A DNA stretch of 13,323 nt from Candidatus Saccharibacteria bacterium UBA5152 (GTDB lineage: Bacteria > Patescibacteriota > Saccharimonadia > Saccharimonadales > UBA4665). Below the pieces are notes generated by a model. It saw only the letters and a program-made list of their open reading frames with translations, did not search any database and was not told where the DNA came from. Shown piece by piece: positions 5,619 through 12,071 of the stretch. Each line of letters opens with the position of its first letter. Within the stretch, counting starts at the first letter, position 1. The translations under genes and the position numbers were made by a program. The DNA lies in contig DHXQ01000007.1 of the NCBI GenBank assembly GCA_002413755.1, positions 51,909-65,231 of the forward strand, read 5' to 3'.

Positions 5619-6167
5619 ATGCTCAATAGATTTGCTAAATTACGCCACCCGGTCGCCATCGACCCTGAAAAATTTTCGGACAGAAAAAGGCGCATGTACC
5701 AGTTTCTGACGGAGAATCCGATTGGCGTGCTTTCGACCGTTACCCCAGACGGCAACCCGCACGGGGTCGTGATCTACTTTGTAACTGGTAAGGATTTTGT
5801 GATCTCGTTTCTAACAAAGACCGGAACCCGAAAATACGATAATCTGGTCCACAATGGACGCGTCAGCTTGACCGTTTTTGAGTCAACGACGCAGGCCGTT
5901 GTACAGGTTATCGGCCGCGCCAAGGAAGTAACTGACAGCAAAACGGTCAGTGATATTGCTGGCAGCGTGCTCGGTGTGACGCAAGGCTCCGGACAGCCCG
6001 GACCGTCGCCCCTGTCTAAACTGGAAGTCGGCCAATACACTGCCTTTGATATTACGCCTGACCAAGTGCGCATGGCGGTCTATGCCCGGCCCGATTCGGG
6101 AGGTTATGCTGAATTGTTCGAATCCGTTGAATCATTCGAACTCAAGGATGAGCAGACGGATTTCTAG
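5619..6167 (+). CDS. Pyridoxamine 5'-phosphate oxidase-like flavin-binding protein
   Basis: A 182-aa protein with the split-barrel fold of the PNPOx-like superfamily. The N-terminal helix is followed by IGVLSTVTPDGNPHGVVIYF (residues 35-54), the first barrel strands, then FVISFLTKTGTRKYDNL and VSLTVFE, and a strand IGRAKEV. Relatives bind FMN or F420 and reduce diverse substrates or bind heme; no residue here fixes the substrate, so true pyridoxamine oxidase activity should not be assumed. The last ~60 residues are an extension. GGAG nine nucleotides before the ATG is a normal ribosome site. It converges on the Crp-type gene with a 4-bp overlap of stop codons. A Crp/Fnr-like site lies ~75 bp upstream. 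Confidence 0.75.
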   Translation: MLNRFAKLRHPVAIDPEKFSDRKRRMYQFLTENPIGVLSTVTPDGNPHGVVIYFVTGKDFVISFLTKTGTRKYDNLVHNGRVSLTVFESTTQAVVQVIGRAKEVTDSKTVSDIAGSVLGVTQGSGQPGPSPLSKLEVGQYTAFDITPDQVRMAVYARPDSGGYAELFESVESFELKDEQTDF

Positions 6168-6814
6168 ATTTCCGCGCCGTGGGCTGATTCGAGTTCGCCC
6201 AGGTCACGAATAACAATGCTGCCACGCTCAAGAGTGAGCAGCCCCTGGTCTTTTAGTTTGCGCATCTCCCGACTGACAGTCTCGCGCGACAGGCCCGACC
6301 GGGCGGCGATATCCACCTCGCTGGTATCGATGACATAGCCACCATTTGACCGTTGCTTGCCGAAGCGGCGGCATTCCATGATAAGTTCGTAGATCAAGCG
6401 GCTTTTGGCCGTGCCAGACATCAGGTGCACCAGCCGGCCCAGCAAGCCGTCCATACCTTTGTATATCCGACGCAGCAGGTCAAACATGACGTCAGGGTTG
6501 CCCTGCACAAACAGCAGTGCGTCATCAGTGGGCACAATATGCAGCTCTGTTGCTTCTTCGGTCTTATAAAAGTATTTATTCGGTGTCCGGTCAATCGCCC
6601 CGGACATAGGAAAGAAGGCTGGCGGTTTGAAGATATTGACAATCACTTCGTCGCCCCGATACGAGACATCGTACTTTCGAACTTTACCCTTGGTTATATA
6701 ATAGACATGCTCAGGCGACTCGTCGGCAAAGATAATAATCTGACCCTTAGGGTATGTACGCTTCGGGAATTGGGAAAAATGCTGGTGGATCTTGTCGGTA
6801 ATATCAGGATTCAT
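6164..6814 (-). CDS. Crp/Fnr-family transcription regulator (first copy)
   Basis: This 216-aa protein has the family layout: an N-terminal cyclic-nucleotide-type beta-roll (about 15-110), a dimerisation helix (110-150) and a winged helix at 165-205. The recognition helix reads SRETVSR, keeping Arg177, Glu178 and Arg182, which correspond to the Crp residues contacting the GTGA half site. The phosphate-binding cassette Gly-Glu...Arg-Ser/Thr of cAMP-binding members is not evident, and there is no Fnr-type cysteine cluster, so the signal is unknown. No ribosome site precedes ATG 6814. Instead a four-codon frame starting at 6825 overlaps it by ATGA. It is transcribed divergently from ychF and converges on the PNPOx gene. 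Confidence 0.85.
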   Translation of the reverse strand: MNPDITDKIHQHFSQFPKRTYPKGQIIIFADESPEHVYYITKGKVRKYDVSYRGDEVIVNIFKPPAFFPMSGAIDRTPNKYFYKTEEATELHIVPTDDALLFVQGNPDVMFDLLRRIYKGMDGLLGRLVHLMSGTAKSRLIYELIMECRRFGKQRSNGGYVIDTSEVDIAARSGLSRETVSREMRKLKDQGLLTLERGSIVIRDLGELESAHGAEI

Positions 6815-6825
6815 GATTGCGCCAT
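6811..6825 (-). CDS. Candidate four-codon leader peptide upstream of the first Crp-type gene
   Basis: ATG GCG CAA TCA TGA on the minus strand begins 7 nt after a -10 box, where leaderless starts lie elsewhere in this window. Its TGA overlaps the ATG of the regulator gene as ATGA. It could be the true initiation site that feeds ribosomes to the regulator, which has no ribosome site of its own. Chance is possible for so short a frame. Confidence 0.3.
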   Translation of the reverse strand: MAQS

Positions 6826-6832
6826 ATACGCC

Positions 6833-6861
6833 AGTATATTCCCCTGCCAGATGCCATGCAA
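6833..6861 (-). promoter_or_regulatory. Promoter of the first Crp-type gene
   Basis: Minus strand TTGCAT (6856-6861), exact 17-nt spacer, TATACT (6833-6838). The -35 is weak (3 of 6) and the -10 good (5 of 6). The ATG at 6825 follows after 7 nt and the regulator ATG at 6814 after 18 nt. Confidence 0.5.
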
Positions 6862-6916
6862 TTTCGGCAGTATGTGAACGATAACATTAAAACATCATCC
6901 GTGTCTTCGTTACCTC

Positions 6917-6925
6917 TGTTATAAT
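6917..6925 (+). promoter_or_regulatory. Extended -10 promoter of ychF
   Basis: TGT-TATAAT (TG 6917-6918, hexamer 6920-6925) is a consensus extended -10 and ends 8 nt before the ychF ATG at 6934. There is no consensus -35 and no Shine-Dalgarno sequence, so a near-leaderless mRNA is expected. Confidence 0.65.
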
Positions 6926-6933
6926 AATCTGGT

Positions 6934-8034
6934 ATGAGTTTATCCATCGGTATCGTCGGCCTCCCTAATGTTGGCAAATCTACCCTGTTCAACGCCCTGA
7001 CCGGCAGTAATATTCTGGCCGCCAATTATCCGTTTGCGACTATCGAGCCAAACACCGGTATTGTCCCCGTCCCTGACGAGCGGCTGACGAAGCTGGGCGA
7101 AATGTATCATACCCAAAAGATCGTCCCGGCGACGGTGACATTCGTAGACATCGCCGGTCTGGTGGCTGGCGCGTCACAGGGCGAGGGTTTGGGTAACCAA
7201 TTCCTGAGCCACATCCGCTCCTGCAACGCCATTGTGCAGGTGGTGCGCGCCTTCGAAGACGCGAACGTGTTGCACGTTGACGAGCAGCACAACCCATCCA
7301 AGGACATTGACGTCATTAACACCGAGCTGGTGCTGGCCGACCTGCAAACCGTCGACAAACGGCTGCAAAAGTTCGAAAAAGAGGCCCGGGCCAATCCCAA
7401 ACTCAAGTCAGTGCTCGATACCCTGCTGGCGGTGCGTGCTTTGCTCGATGACGGCAAGCCTGTCTGGAGCGACGCGGCTATAGATCTGGAACATATTGCC
7501 GACTTGCATTTGATAACTGCCAAGCCAGTGATTTATCTATTTAACCTCGATGAAAATGGCATTACCGACGATACGCACAAGGCGGAATTGGCGCAATTAG
7601 TTGCGCCATCAACTGCGCTGTTTATCTGCGCTAAACTTGAAGCAGAGCTGCAGGATCTCGACCCGGCCGATGCCGCCGAAATGCTGGAGAGCTACGGCCA
7701 AAACGAGTCTGGGCTACTACAGCTGATCCATGCCGCCTACAAGACACTCGGTTTGCAAAGTTACCTGACTGCCGGCACGCCAGAAGTCCGCGCCTGGACG
7801 ATTCCGATTGGCGCCACTGCGCCGCAAGCTGCCGGCGTGATTCACGGTGATTTCGAACGCGGATTTATTGCCGCTGACATCGTCAGCTATCATGATTTAG
7901 TCGCAGCCGCCGGCCAAAACCCGGCTAATCCCCTGCAGGCCGCCAAAGCCACCGGCAAGCTCCGCACCGAAGGCAAAACCTACGTTATGCAACCCGACGA
8001 CATCGTCGAATTCAAGTTTAACGTCAGCAAATAA
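6934..8034 (+). CDS. ychF: YchF/OLA1 ribosome-associated P-loop ATPase
   Basis: A 366-aa protein of the usual family length. It shows the P-loop GLPNVGKST (9-17), the G3 motif DIAG (72-75), the YchF-specific NLDE at 204-207 in place of NKxD (which shifts preference to ATP), and His114 in the position of the family's catalytic histidine. A coiled-coil region (about 135-170) and a C-terminal TGS domain ending in DDIVEFKFNVSK complete it. YchF binds ribosomes and modulates translation and stress responses. The start is fixed by the family N-terminus and the promoter 8 nt upstream. It is a single-gene unit transcribed divergently from the Crp-type gene, ending 5 bp from the convergent 162-aa gene. 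Confidence 0.97.
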   Translation: MSLSIGIVGLPNVGKSTLFNALTGSNILAANYPFATIEPNTGIVPVPDERLTKLGEMYHTQKIVPATVTFVDIAGLVAGASQGEGLGNQFLSHIRSCNAIVQVVRAFEDANVLHVDEQHNPSKDIDVINTELVLADLQTVDKRLQKFEKEARANPKLKSVLDTLLAVRALLDDGKPVWSDAAIDLEHIADLHLITAKPVIYLFNLDENGITDDTHKAELAQLVAPSTALFICAKLEAELQDLDPADAAEMLESYGQNESGLLQLIHAAYKTLGLQSYLTAGTPEVRAWTIPIGATAPQAAGVIHGDFERGFIAADIVSYHDLVAAAGQNPANPLQAAKATGKLRTEGKTYVMQPDDIVEFKFNVSK

Positions 8035-8039
8035 TAAAC

Positions 8040-8528
8040 TTAAGCTTGAGTTGCTGTAAGCTCTTCTTGGGCGAGTTCAATCGTAGTTAGAGCACTTTCC
8101 AAAGCTCGCTGCGTAACCACGGACCGACTCGTCTGAGTCGGGTCTTGATAATCAACATAGTCAACGACCCGCAATGGAGGCCGGCCGTCGAAAATCATAA
8201 GTATCGCTGCCCGTGCAATATCGTCCAGATCAGCAACAATGCTCAAAGTTACAACTTCATACTCCGGATGAAGCCGAGTTTGGTCGCCCGAATCGGTTGC
8301 ACGATAGGCTTCGATGCCACTATTTTCCCTGCCAGAATGTACTGATTCCTTTATTCGCTTTGACCCGTCACCAAAAATCTCCGGCGTGGTCAATGTTACA
8401 GGAATTAAGCCATGCATCCCTGGATTATCGACTATATCTGAGATTAATTGCCGAGCACGCTGCATATCTGCAGGGTCAATCTCTGTTTCGGCAGCAGTGA
8501 TTGCCGGTTTCAATGATTCAGTTGTCAT
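8040..8528 (-). CDS. Hypothetical protein, 162 aa
   Basis: The family is not recognised. It is an acidic soluble protein with no signal peptide or membrane helix. It has a predicted helix at ~15-33, a Gly/Pro-containing middle (residues 36-55), a beta-like segment EVVTLSIVADLDDIARAAILMI (about 90-111) and a final helix with many Glu. The start at 8528 lies 6 nt after an extended -10 box with a good -35, so it should be translated from a leaderless mRNA. It converges on ychF with only 5 bp between stops. The separate promoter suggests it is not simply co-transcribed with the 79-aa gene upstream. Confidence 0.65.
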   Translation of the reverse strand: MTTESLKPAITAAETEIDPADMQRARQLISDIVDNPGMHGLIPVTLTTPEIFGDGSKRIKESVHSGRENSGIEAYRATDSGDQTRLHPEYEVVTLSIVADLDDIARAAILMIFDGRPPLRVVDYVDYQDPTQTSRSVVTQRALESALTTIELAQEELTATQA

Positions 8529-8534
8529 ATTAGT

Positions 8535-8563
8535 ATTTTAGCATAAATGCTATGAATAGTCAA
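8535..8563 (-). promoter_or_regulatory. Promoter of the 162-aa gene with overlapping palindrome
   Basis: Minus strand TTGACT (8558-8563), N17, extended -10 TGC-TAAAAT (hexamer 8535-8540); start codon 6 nt later. The inverted repeat TAGCAT-AA-ATGCTA (8539-8552) overlaps the TG extension and the edge of the -10, a plausible operator position. Confidence 0.65.
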
Positions 8564-8578
8564 TTGTAGTGATCGCTG

Positions 8579-8818
8579 TTAAAGTGTGCCTCGTAGGCGG
8601 TTCAACTCAAAGTCAGTCAGACCGTCCTTGCCAAACTGCGGCGAGAGATAGACGGGTTGATCATAGTGATCTTTGAGCGCATTAGCAACAGGATCAGTCT
8701 CAGGTTCGACTGTGCCAGCTAAGGCAGTTCCCCCTAATACATGCTCCGCGGCAGACGCTTCGCGCCCCTCATTTGCACCATCTTTGATAAGTTCGGGTTT
8801 GTGTAATGTGATAGACAT
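8579..8818 (-). CDS. Hypothetical protein, 79 aa, with Crp-type operator over its start
   Basis: A small, mostly polar protein of unknown family (MSITLHKPELIKDG...), with an acidic central part and no membrane helix. A GTG at 8821 is also open, but ATG at 8818 is preferred because it lies 6 nt after the -10 of a strong promoter, matching the other leaderless starts here. The first codons lie inside a perfect palindrome with the Crp consensus, so binding there would block the promoter and start site. Downstream is the 162-aa gene with its own promoter; upstream is the intact PH-domain gene on the same strand. Confidence 0.6.
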   Translation of the reverse strand: MSITLHKPELIKDGANEGREASAAEHVLGGTALAGTVEPETDPVANALKDHYDQPVYLSPQFGKDGLTDFELNRLRGTL

Positions 8819-8827
8819 CACATTACA
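8802..8827. promoter_or_regulatory. Perfect Crp-type operator palindrome
   Basis: The arms TGTAATGTGAT (8802-8812) and ATCACATTACA (8817-8827) are exact reverse complements separated by AGAC. They contain TGTGA-N6-TCACA, the Crp consensus, with AT flanks also matching. The site spans the start codon at 8818 and three bases of the -10 box, so it should repress. Two Crp-family proteins with Crp-type recognition helices are encoded in the window. Confidence 0.75.
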
Positions 8828-8853
8828 ATAAGGCCTCCAGGTTGCTGTGTCAA
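8825..8853 (-). promoter_or_regulatory. Promoter of the 79-aa gene
   Basis: Minus strand consensus -35 TTGACA (8848-8853), exact 17-nt spacer and -10 TATTGT (8825-8830, 4 of 6). The ATG at 8818 follows after 6 nt, so transcription should begin at the start codon itself. The -35 also lies in a small hairpin GGTTG/CAACC (8840-8855). Confidence 0.65.
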
Positions 8854-8881
8854 CCGGAAACCTTAGTGTAATTTAGGCGCT

Positions 8882-9610
8882 CTATTGCTGTGGTGCGATG
8901 GGGCTGTTGGTGAAGCCGTAGGGGCGCTTGCGCCAGCGTTGGGTGAATGGTACTGCCATGTAATCCTTGATGACCTTTCCGTTATGGACGATGCTCTTCA
9001 GGCCGGCTGCTCCCATGGCGGCGGCGAGCTTGAGCTGTTCTTCGCTGCTGTCGATGATACCGTGGTGGATACCGGTGTCAGCTTGGTATTGCTGCTGCGG
9101 AATTGGCGTGCTAACCCCGTTAACGTCGATAGCCTGAGCGTAGCGCTGCTGGGTCATAGCCAGTCCGGGAGGCGTATTCTGGATTTGCTGCAGCTGTTGG
9201 TATTGCTGCATCATGAAGTGGTGGCGGATCTCCATGACTTTGTGCTGAGTGTGCTTGTAGAATTTGCGCAGGCGGGCGGCGTTGAATGAGGTGAAGCGGA
9301 TTTCGCGGTTTGGAGTGAAGATGCGGACCGTTGAGTCAACCAGCCGGGCTGAAAAGTCGAGCTCGGTGATCATATCGAAGCGGACATCCTTGAGCGTCAG
9401 GTATTTTGGCTTCTTGTCGATCAGGAGGACACGGAAATCGGTGGCCACTAGCATACCGAAGCCGGCTTCGTACTGACCATTGACGGCCTGAGCAATTGTC
9501 TCGCCTGGTAGAAGGATCTCACACAATTCACGGACTTCTGACCGGCCCCAGACTCGGATCTGGCATCCTGCTTGCTTGAGTTGCTCGTCGATAACGGCTA
9601 ATGTGACCAT
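8882..9610 (-). CDS. Bacterial PH-domain protein with Gln-rich linker
   Basis: A 242-aa protein with a YokE-like PH domain at about residues 30-120 (LLPGETIAQ, GMLVATDFRVLLIDKKP, then STVRIFTPNREIRFTSFN). A helical Gln-rich segment (about 128-175, with MMQQYQQLQQ) and a C-terminal region containing SSEEQLKLAAAMGAAGLKS and a basic RWRKRPYGF end follow. Such PH domains form membrane-associated or oligomeric scaffolds; the ligand is unknown. No signal peptide or membrane helix is visible. AAGGAG seven nucleotides before ATG 9610 is a good ribosome site, unlike its neighbours. The domain is paralogous to the broken gene at 5096-5481. It is transcribed divergently from the second Crp-type gene. 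Confidence 0.75.
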   Translation of the reverse strand: MVTLAVIDEQLKQAGCQIRVWGRSEVRELCEILLPGETIAQAVNGQYEAGFGMLVATDFRVLLIDKKPKYLTLKDVRFDMITELDFSARLVDSTVRIFTPNREIRFTSFNAARLRKFYKHTQHKVMEIRHHFMMQQYQQLQQIQNTPPGLAMTQQRYAQAIDVNGVSTPIPQQQYQADTGIHHGIIDSSEEQLKLAAAMGAAGLKSIVHNGKVIKDYMAVPFTQRWRKRPYGFTNSPIAPQQ

Positions 9611-9745
9611 TCGTGACTCCTTCCTTTAGTACTTTCATCATAGATCTTTCTGACTTAGAGCGCGGTTAAGTAGCTCACGTGTCGGCACAGATATATATCA
9701 CAAAGTCCCTCCCTTGATTCCTCTGATGATTTTTGATACGATTTG

Positions 9746-9754
9746 TGCGATAAT
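9746..9754 (+). promoter_or_regulatory. Extended -10 promoter of the second Crp-type gene
   Basis: TGC-GATAAT (TG 9746-9747, hexamer 9749-9754) ends 9 nt before the ATG at 9764. No -35 at the usual distance is evident. The 153-bp divergent region (9611-9763) also holds an AT-rich run near 9691-9698 and no clear Crp consensus site. Confidence 0.55.
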
Positions 9755-9763
9755 ATAGAGACA

Positions 9764-10417
9764 ATGCTAGCTACTGTCCAGCAAACTGAAGAACTTCTGA
9801 TGATCTTTCGAGATCACGGTGCGAAGTATACGTATAAAAAGGGCGAATTTATCATTCGTCCCGGCGAAGTCCCCTCTGGGGTCTTTTTTATAGAAATTGG
9901 CCTCGTAAAGGCCTACGATATCACCAAATACGGTGAGGAAAACCTACTGATTATCCGCCGTGAAGGCGAAATGTTCCCCCTTATCTGGGCGATCACTGGC
10001 CAGGAACGCCAGGTTATCTACGAAGCGATTGCCCCGACTTCGGTCTGGGAGATCTCTCGTGACAGCTTCCTGAACCATGTCCGGGCCAATCCCGATTCGA
10101 TGGCACCACTGCTCGATATGACCCTCGAAATGTACCGTATCCACAGCGAGCGCATCCTCAACCTAGAGTACCGCTCGGTCCGCGAACGTTTGATCTCTTT
10201 CCTACTGACCATGAGCAACCGTTTCGGCAAAAAGACACCAGAAGGTCTACTGATTAACGTGCCGCTGCGGCATCAGGACATCGCCAGCTCGATCAACGCC
10301 AGCCGCGAAACCACCACCCGCGAACTGACCGCCCTGGAGCGCAAAGGTTTGCTTAGCAACCGGCAATCACTGATTACACTCGTGGATCTGAACCGGCTGC
10401 ATGGCTACTTGCAGTAA
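9764..10417 (+). CDS. Crp/Fnr-family transcription regulator (second copy)
   Basis: This 217-aa protein has an N-terminal beta-roll (about 12-105), a dimerisation helix (110-150) and a winged helix (165-205). The recognition helix SRETTTR keeps Arg181, Glu182 and Arg186, again the Crp-type contacts for GTGA. The cAMP-binding Gly-Glu...Arg-Ser motif and Fnr cysteines are absent. An in-frame TTG at 9743 would add seven residues, but it falls inside the promoter; ATG 9764 is chosen. It overlaps the convergent phosphoribosyltransferase-like gene by 44 bp at the 3' ends. It is clearly diverged from the copy at 6164-6814, so the two probably answer different signals. Confidence 0.85.
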   Translation: MLATVQQTEELLMIFRDHGAKYTYKKGEFIIRPGEVPSGVFFIEIGLVKAYDITKYGEENLLIIRREGEMFPLIWAITGQERQVIYEAIAPTSVWEISRDSFLNHVRANPDSMAPLLDMTLEMYRIHSERILNLEYRSVRERLISFLLTMSNRFGKKTPEGLLINVPLRHQDIASSINASRETTTRELTALERKGLLSNRQSLITLVDLNRLHGYLQ

Positions 10418-11306
10418 ACTTTCGACGCGTCGGTAGCCCTATCTTTGGCGGCCGTATTTTGGATAATAGCAGCTTTGGCTTGCTCATCAGCTTATTCATT
10501 TTTGACGGTTTAGACAGGTCAGGCTCAATCTCCGGGACTTTGACCTCGACGAGCTCCATCCTGGTCGAATCGCCAACCTCGCAGACCGGGGCTGCGACCG
10601 GTACGTCCCGGGCAGACCCCTCGGCATTGGTCGGGTTAGTTTTGGCTGGTGCCCGCCAATCGGCCACGATCCGGGCGACGGTTTTGAGCACTAGGTCATG
10701 GTTGGGTACATCCTGGGTGTCATAGTAGTGATCGACCGAGATAAAGTCTTCCAAAACGTTCAGACAAAAAATGTTGTCGGCCAGCACGTGCATCCGGTCG
10801 ACAGCCTGAATGCTGGCAAAGGGCGCTGCCATGATCAGGCTCTTGATAGCTACGCGTTTGAGGGCCTGCACGGCCAGATCGAGGGCAAAGCCGCTGCTCA
10901 GGCCATCCGACACCAGGATGATATTGCGTTCGGCCAGGATATCGTCGCGGATCAGGTCGCCGCCGCCACTGGCCCGGTGCAGATGATGTAACTTTTCGAG
11001 CTTTTGCTGCTCGATTGAACCGCGATACTCGCTGACCATCTCGTCGATCTCGCCGTCCGAATAGGCATGATTATAACTAAATGACCCGTTTTCGGTAATG
11101 CCAGCCAGCGCGGTGATTTCGCGCGGCAACTGGATCTCATCCGACAGAATCATACACAGTGGTGCATGCAGCGCTAGGGCGATTTGCGAACCGACAACCA
11201 CGCCGCCATCCGACAAAGCGACCACAACGCAGTCTTGTCCGGCGTACTTCGCGGAGATCTGGCTGGCAAGCATTCGCCCGGCTTGCATGCGGCTCGCAAA
11301 ATACAT
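10374..11306 (-). CDS. Phosphoribosyltransferase-like protein (COG1926 type) with basic tail
   Basis: A 310-aa protein. Residues 1-215 fit the predicted phosphoribosyltransferases of COG1926: FASRMQAGRMLA at the start, VVVALSDGGVVVG (27-39) in place of the usual LPRGGV, and ILVSDGLSSGFAL (130-142) in the position of the PRPP-binding loop. The usual DDG is SDG (Ser133), and the ATG of the loop is SSG, so catalysis may be weakened or lost. Residues 215-310 are an unusual linker and Lys/Pro-rich basic tail (KPKLLLSKIRPPKIGLPTRR). It starts 4 bp after tlyA yet has an extended -10 box inside the end of tlyA, 6 nt before its ATG. Its 3' end overlaps the convergent Crp-type gene by 44 bp. Confidence 0.75.
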   Translation of the reverse strand: MYFASRMQAGRMLASQISAKYAGQDCVVVALSDGGVVVGSQIALALHAPLCMILSDEIQLPREITALAGITENGSFSYNHAYSDGEIDEMVSEYRGSIEQQKLEKLHHLHRASGGGDLIRDDILAERNIILVSDGLSSGFALDLAVQALKRVAIKSLIMAAPFASIQAVDRMHVLADNIFCLNVLEDFISVDHYYDTQDVPNHDLVLKTVARIVADWRAPAKTNPTNAEGSARDVPVAAPVCEVGDSTRMELVEVKVPEIEPDLSKPSKMNKLMSKPKLLLSKIRPPKIGLPTRRKFTASSHAAGSDPRV

Positions 11307-11310
11307 GTGC

Positions 11311-12066
11311 TTATTTTAGCACTTTTAGCAAATAAAACCTTTCGAGATTGCCCTTGGCACCGCTGACCTCGGAGTCAGCTTTGTCGATAATTCTAAACCG
11401 ACTACTGACCCAGTTTTCGAAATCTTTCAAAATGTCGCGCCGCATGCGGTCATTTTTGATGACACCCTTGTGCTTGAGTTCGGCTCCGCCGTGCGTCGCC
11501 GTGGCGCCAGCCTCAAACTGCGGCTTGACCATCGCCACGATCTGCGTCTGGGGAGTGCACAGCCGGGCGACGGAGGGTAAAATCTCGCGCAGGCTGATGA
11601 ATGACACGTCGGCCACCACCACATCGATGATTTGGCCATGCAGACGGTCCAGCCCGAAGTCGCGAATATCAGTTTGCTCATACAATTCGATGGCTGGATT
11701 GCCGTGCAGGCTAGGGTGCAGCTGGTCGGTACCGACTTCGACGGCAATCGATTTGACGGCGCCATGCCTAAGCGCATAATCAGTAAATCCACCGGTCGAG
11801 CTGCCGACGTCGAGCACCGTCTTACCCTTAAAATCAACGTGCAGCGTCTGTGCCACTGATGCCAGCTTAAGTGCCGCTCGCGAGACGTACTGCTCGGTGG
11901 CTGTCATTTCAATACTGTCGGTGGCGCTCACCTGCTCACCCGGCTTGGTGACGACGCGGCCGTTGAGCTTCACCTTGCCGAGCTTAATGTAACTCTCCGC
12001 CTGTGAGCGGGTGGTGACCAGTCCGCGCTGAGTGATTGTGAGATCGAGTCGTTGTTTTTGGGCCAT
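11311..12066 (-). CDS. tlyA: TlyA-family rRNA 2'-O-methyltransferase
   Basis: This 251-aa protein has an N-terminal S4 RNA-binding domain (1-62) and an FtsJ-type Rossmann methyltransferase. The SAM motif is VLDVGSSTGGF (84-94), and the KDKE tetrad can be placed at Lys67, Asp153, Lys181 (in VKPQFE) and Glu242 (in GNLERF). TlyA methylates cytidine 2'-O in helix 44 of 16S rRNA and/or helix 69 of 23S rRNA; old hemolysin names refer to the same family. Length is slightly below the mycobacterial protein but the domains are complete. It follows efp by 5 bp with no clear ribosome site, so translation is probably coupled within the efp-tlyA operon. Confidence 0.92.
   Translation of the reverse strand: MAQKQRLDLTITQRGLVTTRSQAESYIKLGKVKLNGRVVTKPGEQVSATDSIEMTATEQYVSRAALKLASVAQTLHVDFKGKTVLDVGSSTGGFTDYALRHGAVKSIAVEVGTDQLHPSLHGNPAIELYEQTDIRDFGLDRLHGQIIDVVVADVSFISLREILPSVARLCTPQTQIVAMVKPQFEAGATATHGGAELKHKGVIKNDRMRRDILKDFENWVSSRFRIIDKADSEVSGAKGNLERFYLLKVLK
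11313..11321 (-). promoter_or_regulatory. Extended -10 promoter inside the 3' end of tlyA
   Basis: Minus strand TGC-TAAAAT (hexamer 11313-11318) overlaps the last codons of tlyA and its stop, and ends 6 nt before ATG 11306. GTGCT-N6-AGCAC surrounds the hexamer as an inverted repeat. The nine-base core TGCTAAAAT and the 6-nt spacing are identical to the promoter at 8535-8543. Confidence 0.55.
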
Positions 12067-12071
12067 GACGG

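Noticed and set aside
6164..6814. Oxygen-sensing Fnr function for the first Crp-type protein.
   Set aside because: There is no N-terminal cysteine cluster for an iron-sulfur centre, and the recognition helix has Crp-type, not Fnr-type, residues.
6873..6888. TGTGA half site and ATGT/ACAT repeat between the first Crp-type gene and ychF.
   Set aside because: The second half site does not match TCACA and the spacing is off; it may be chance.
8037..8052. Inverted repeat AACT-x-AAG/CTT-x-AGTT between the convergent ychF and 162-aa genes.
   Set aside because: It has a mismatch, no loop and no T-run, so it is not a convincing terminator.
11311..12066. Hemolysin toxin annotation for the TlyA-family protein.
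   Set aside because: The S4 plus methyltransferase layout and KDKE tetrad identify an rRNA methyltransferase; there is no secretion signal.
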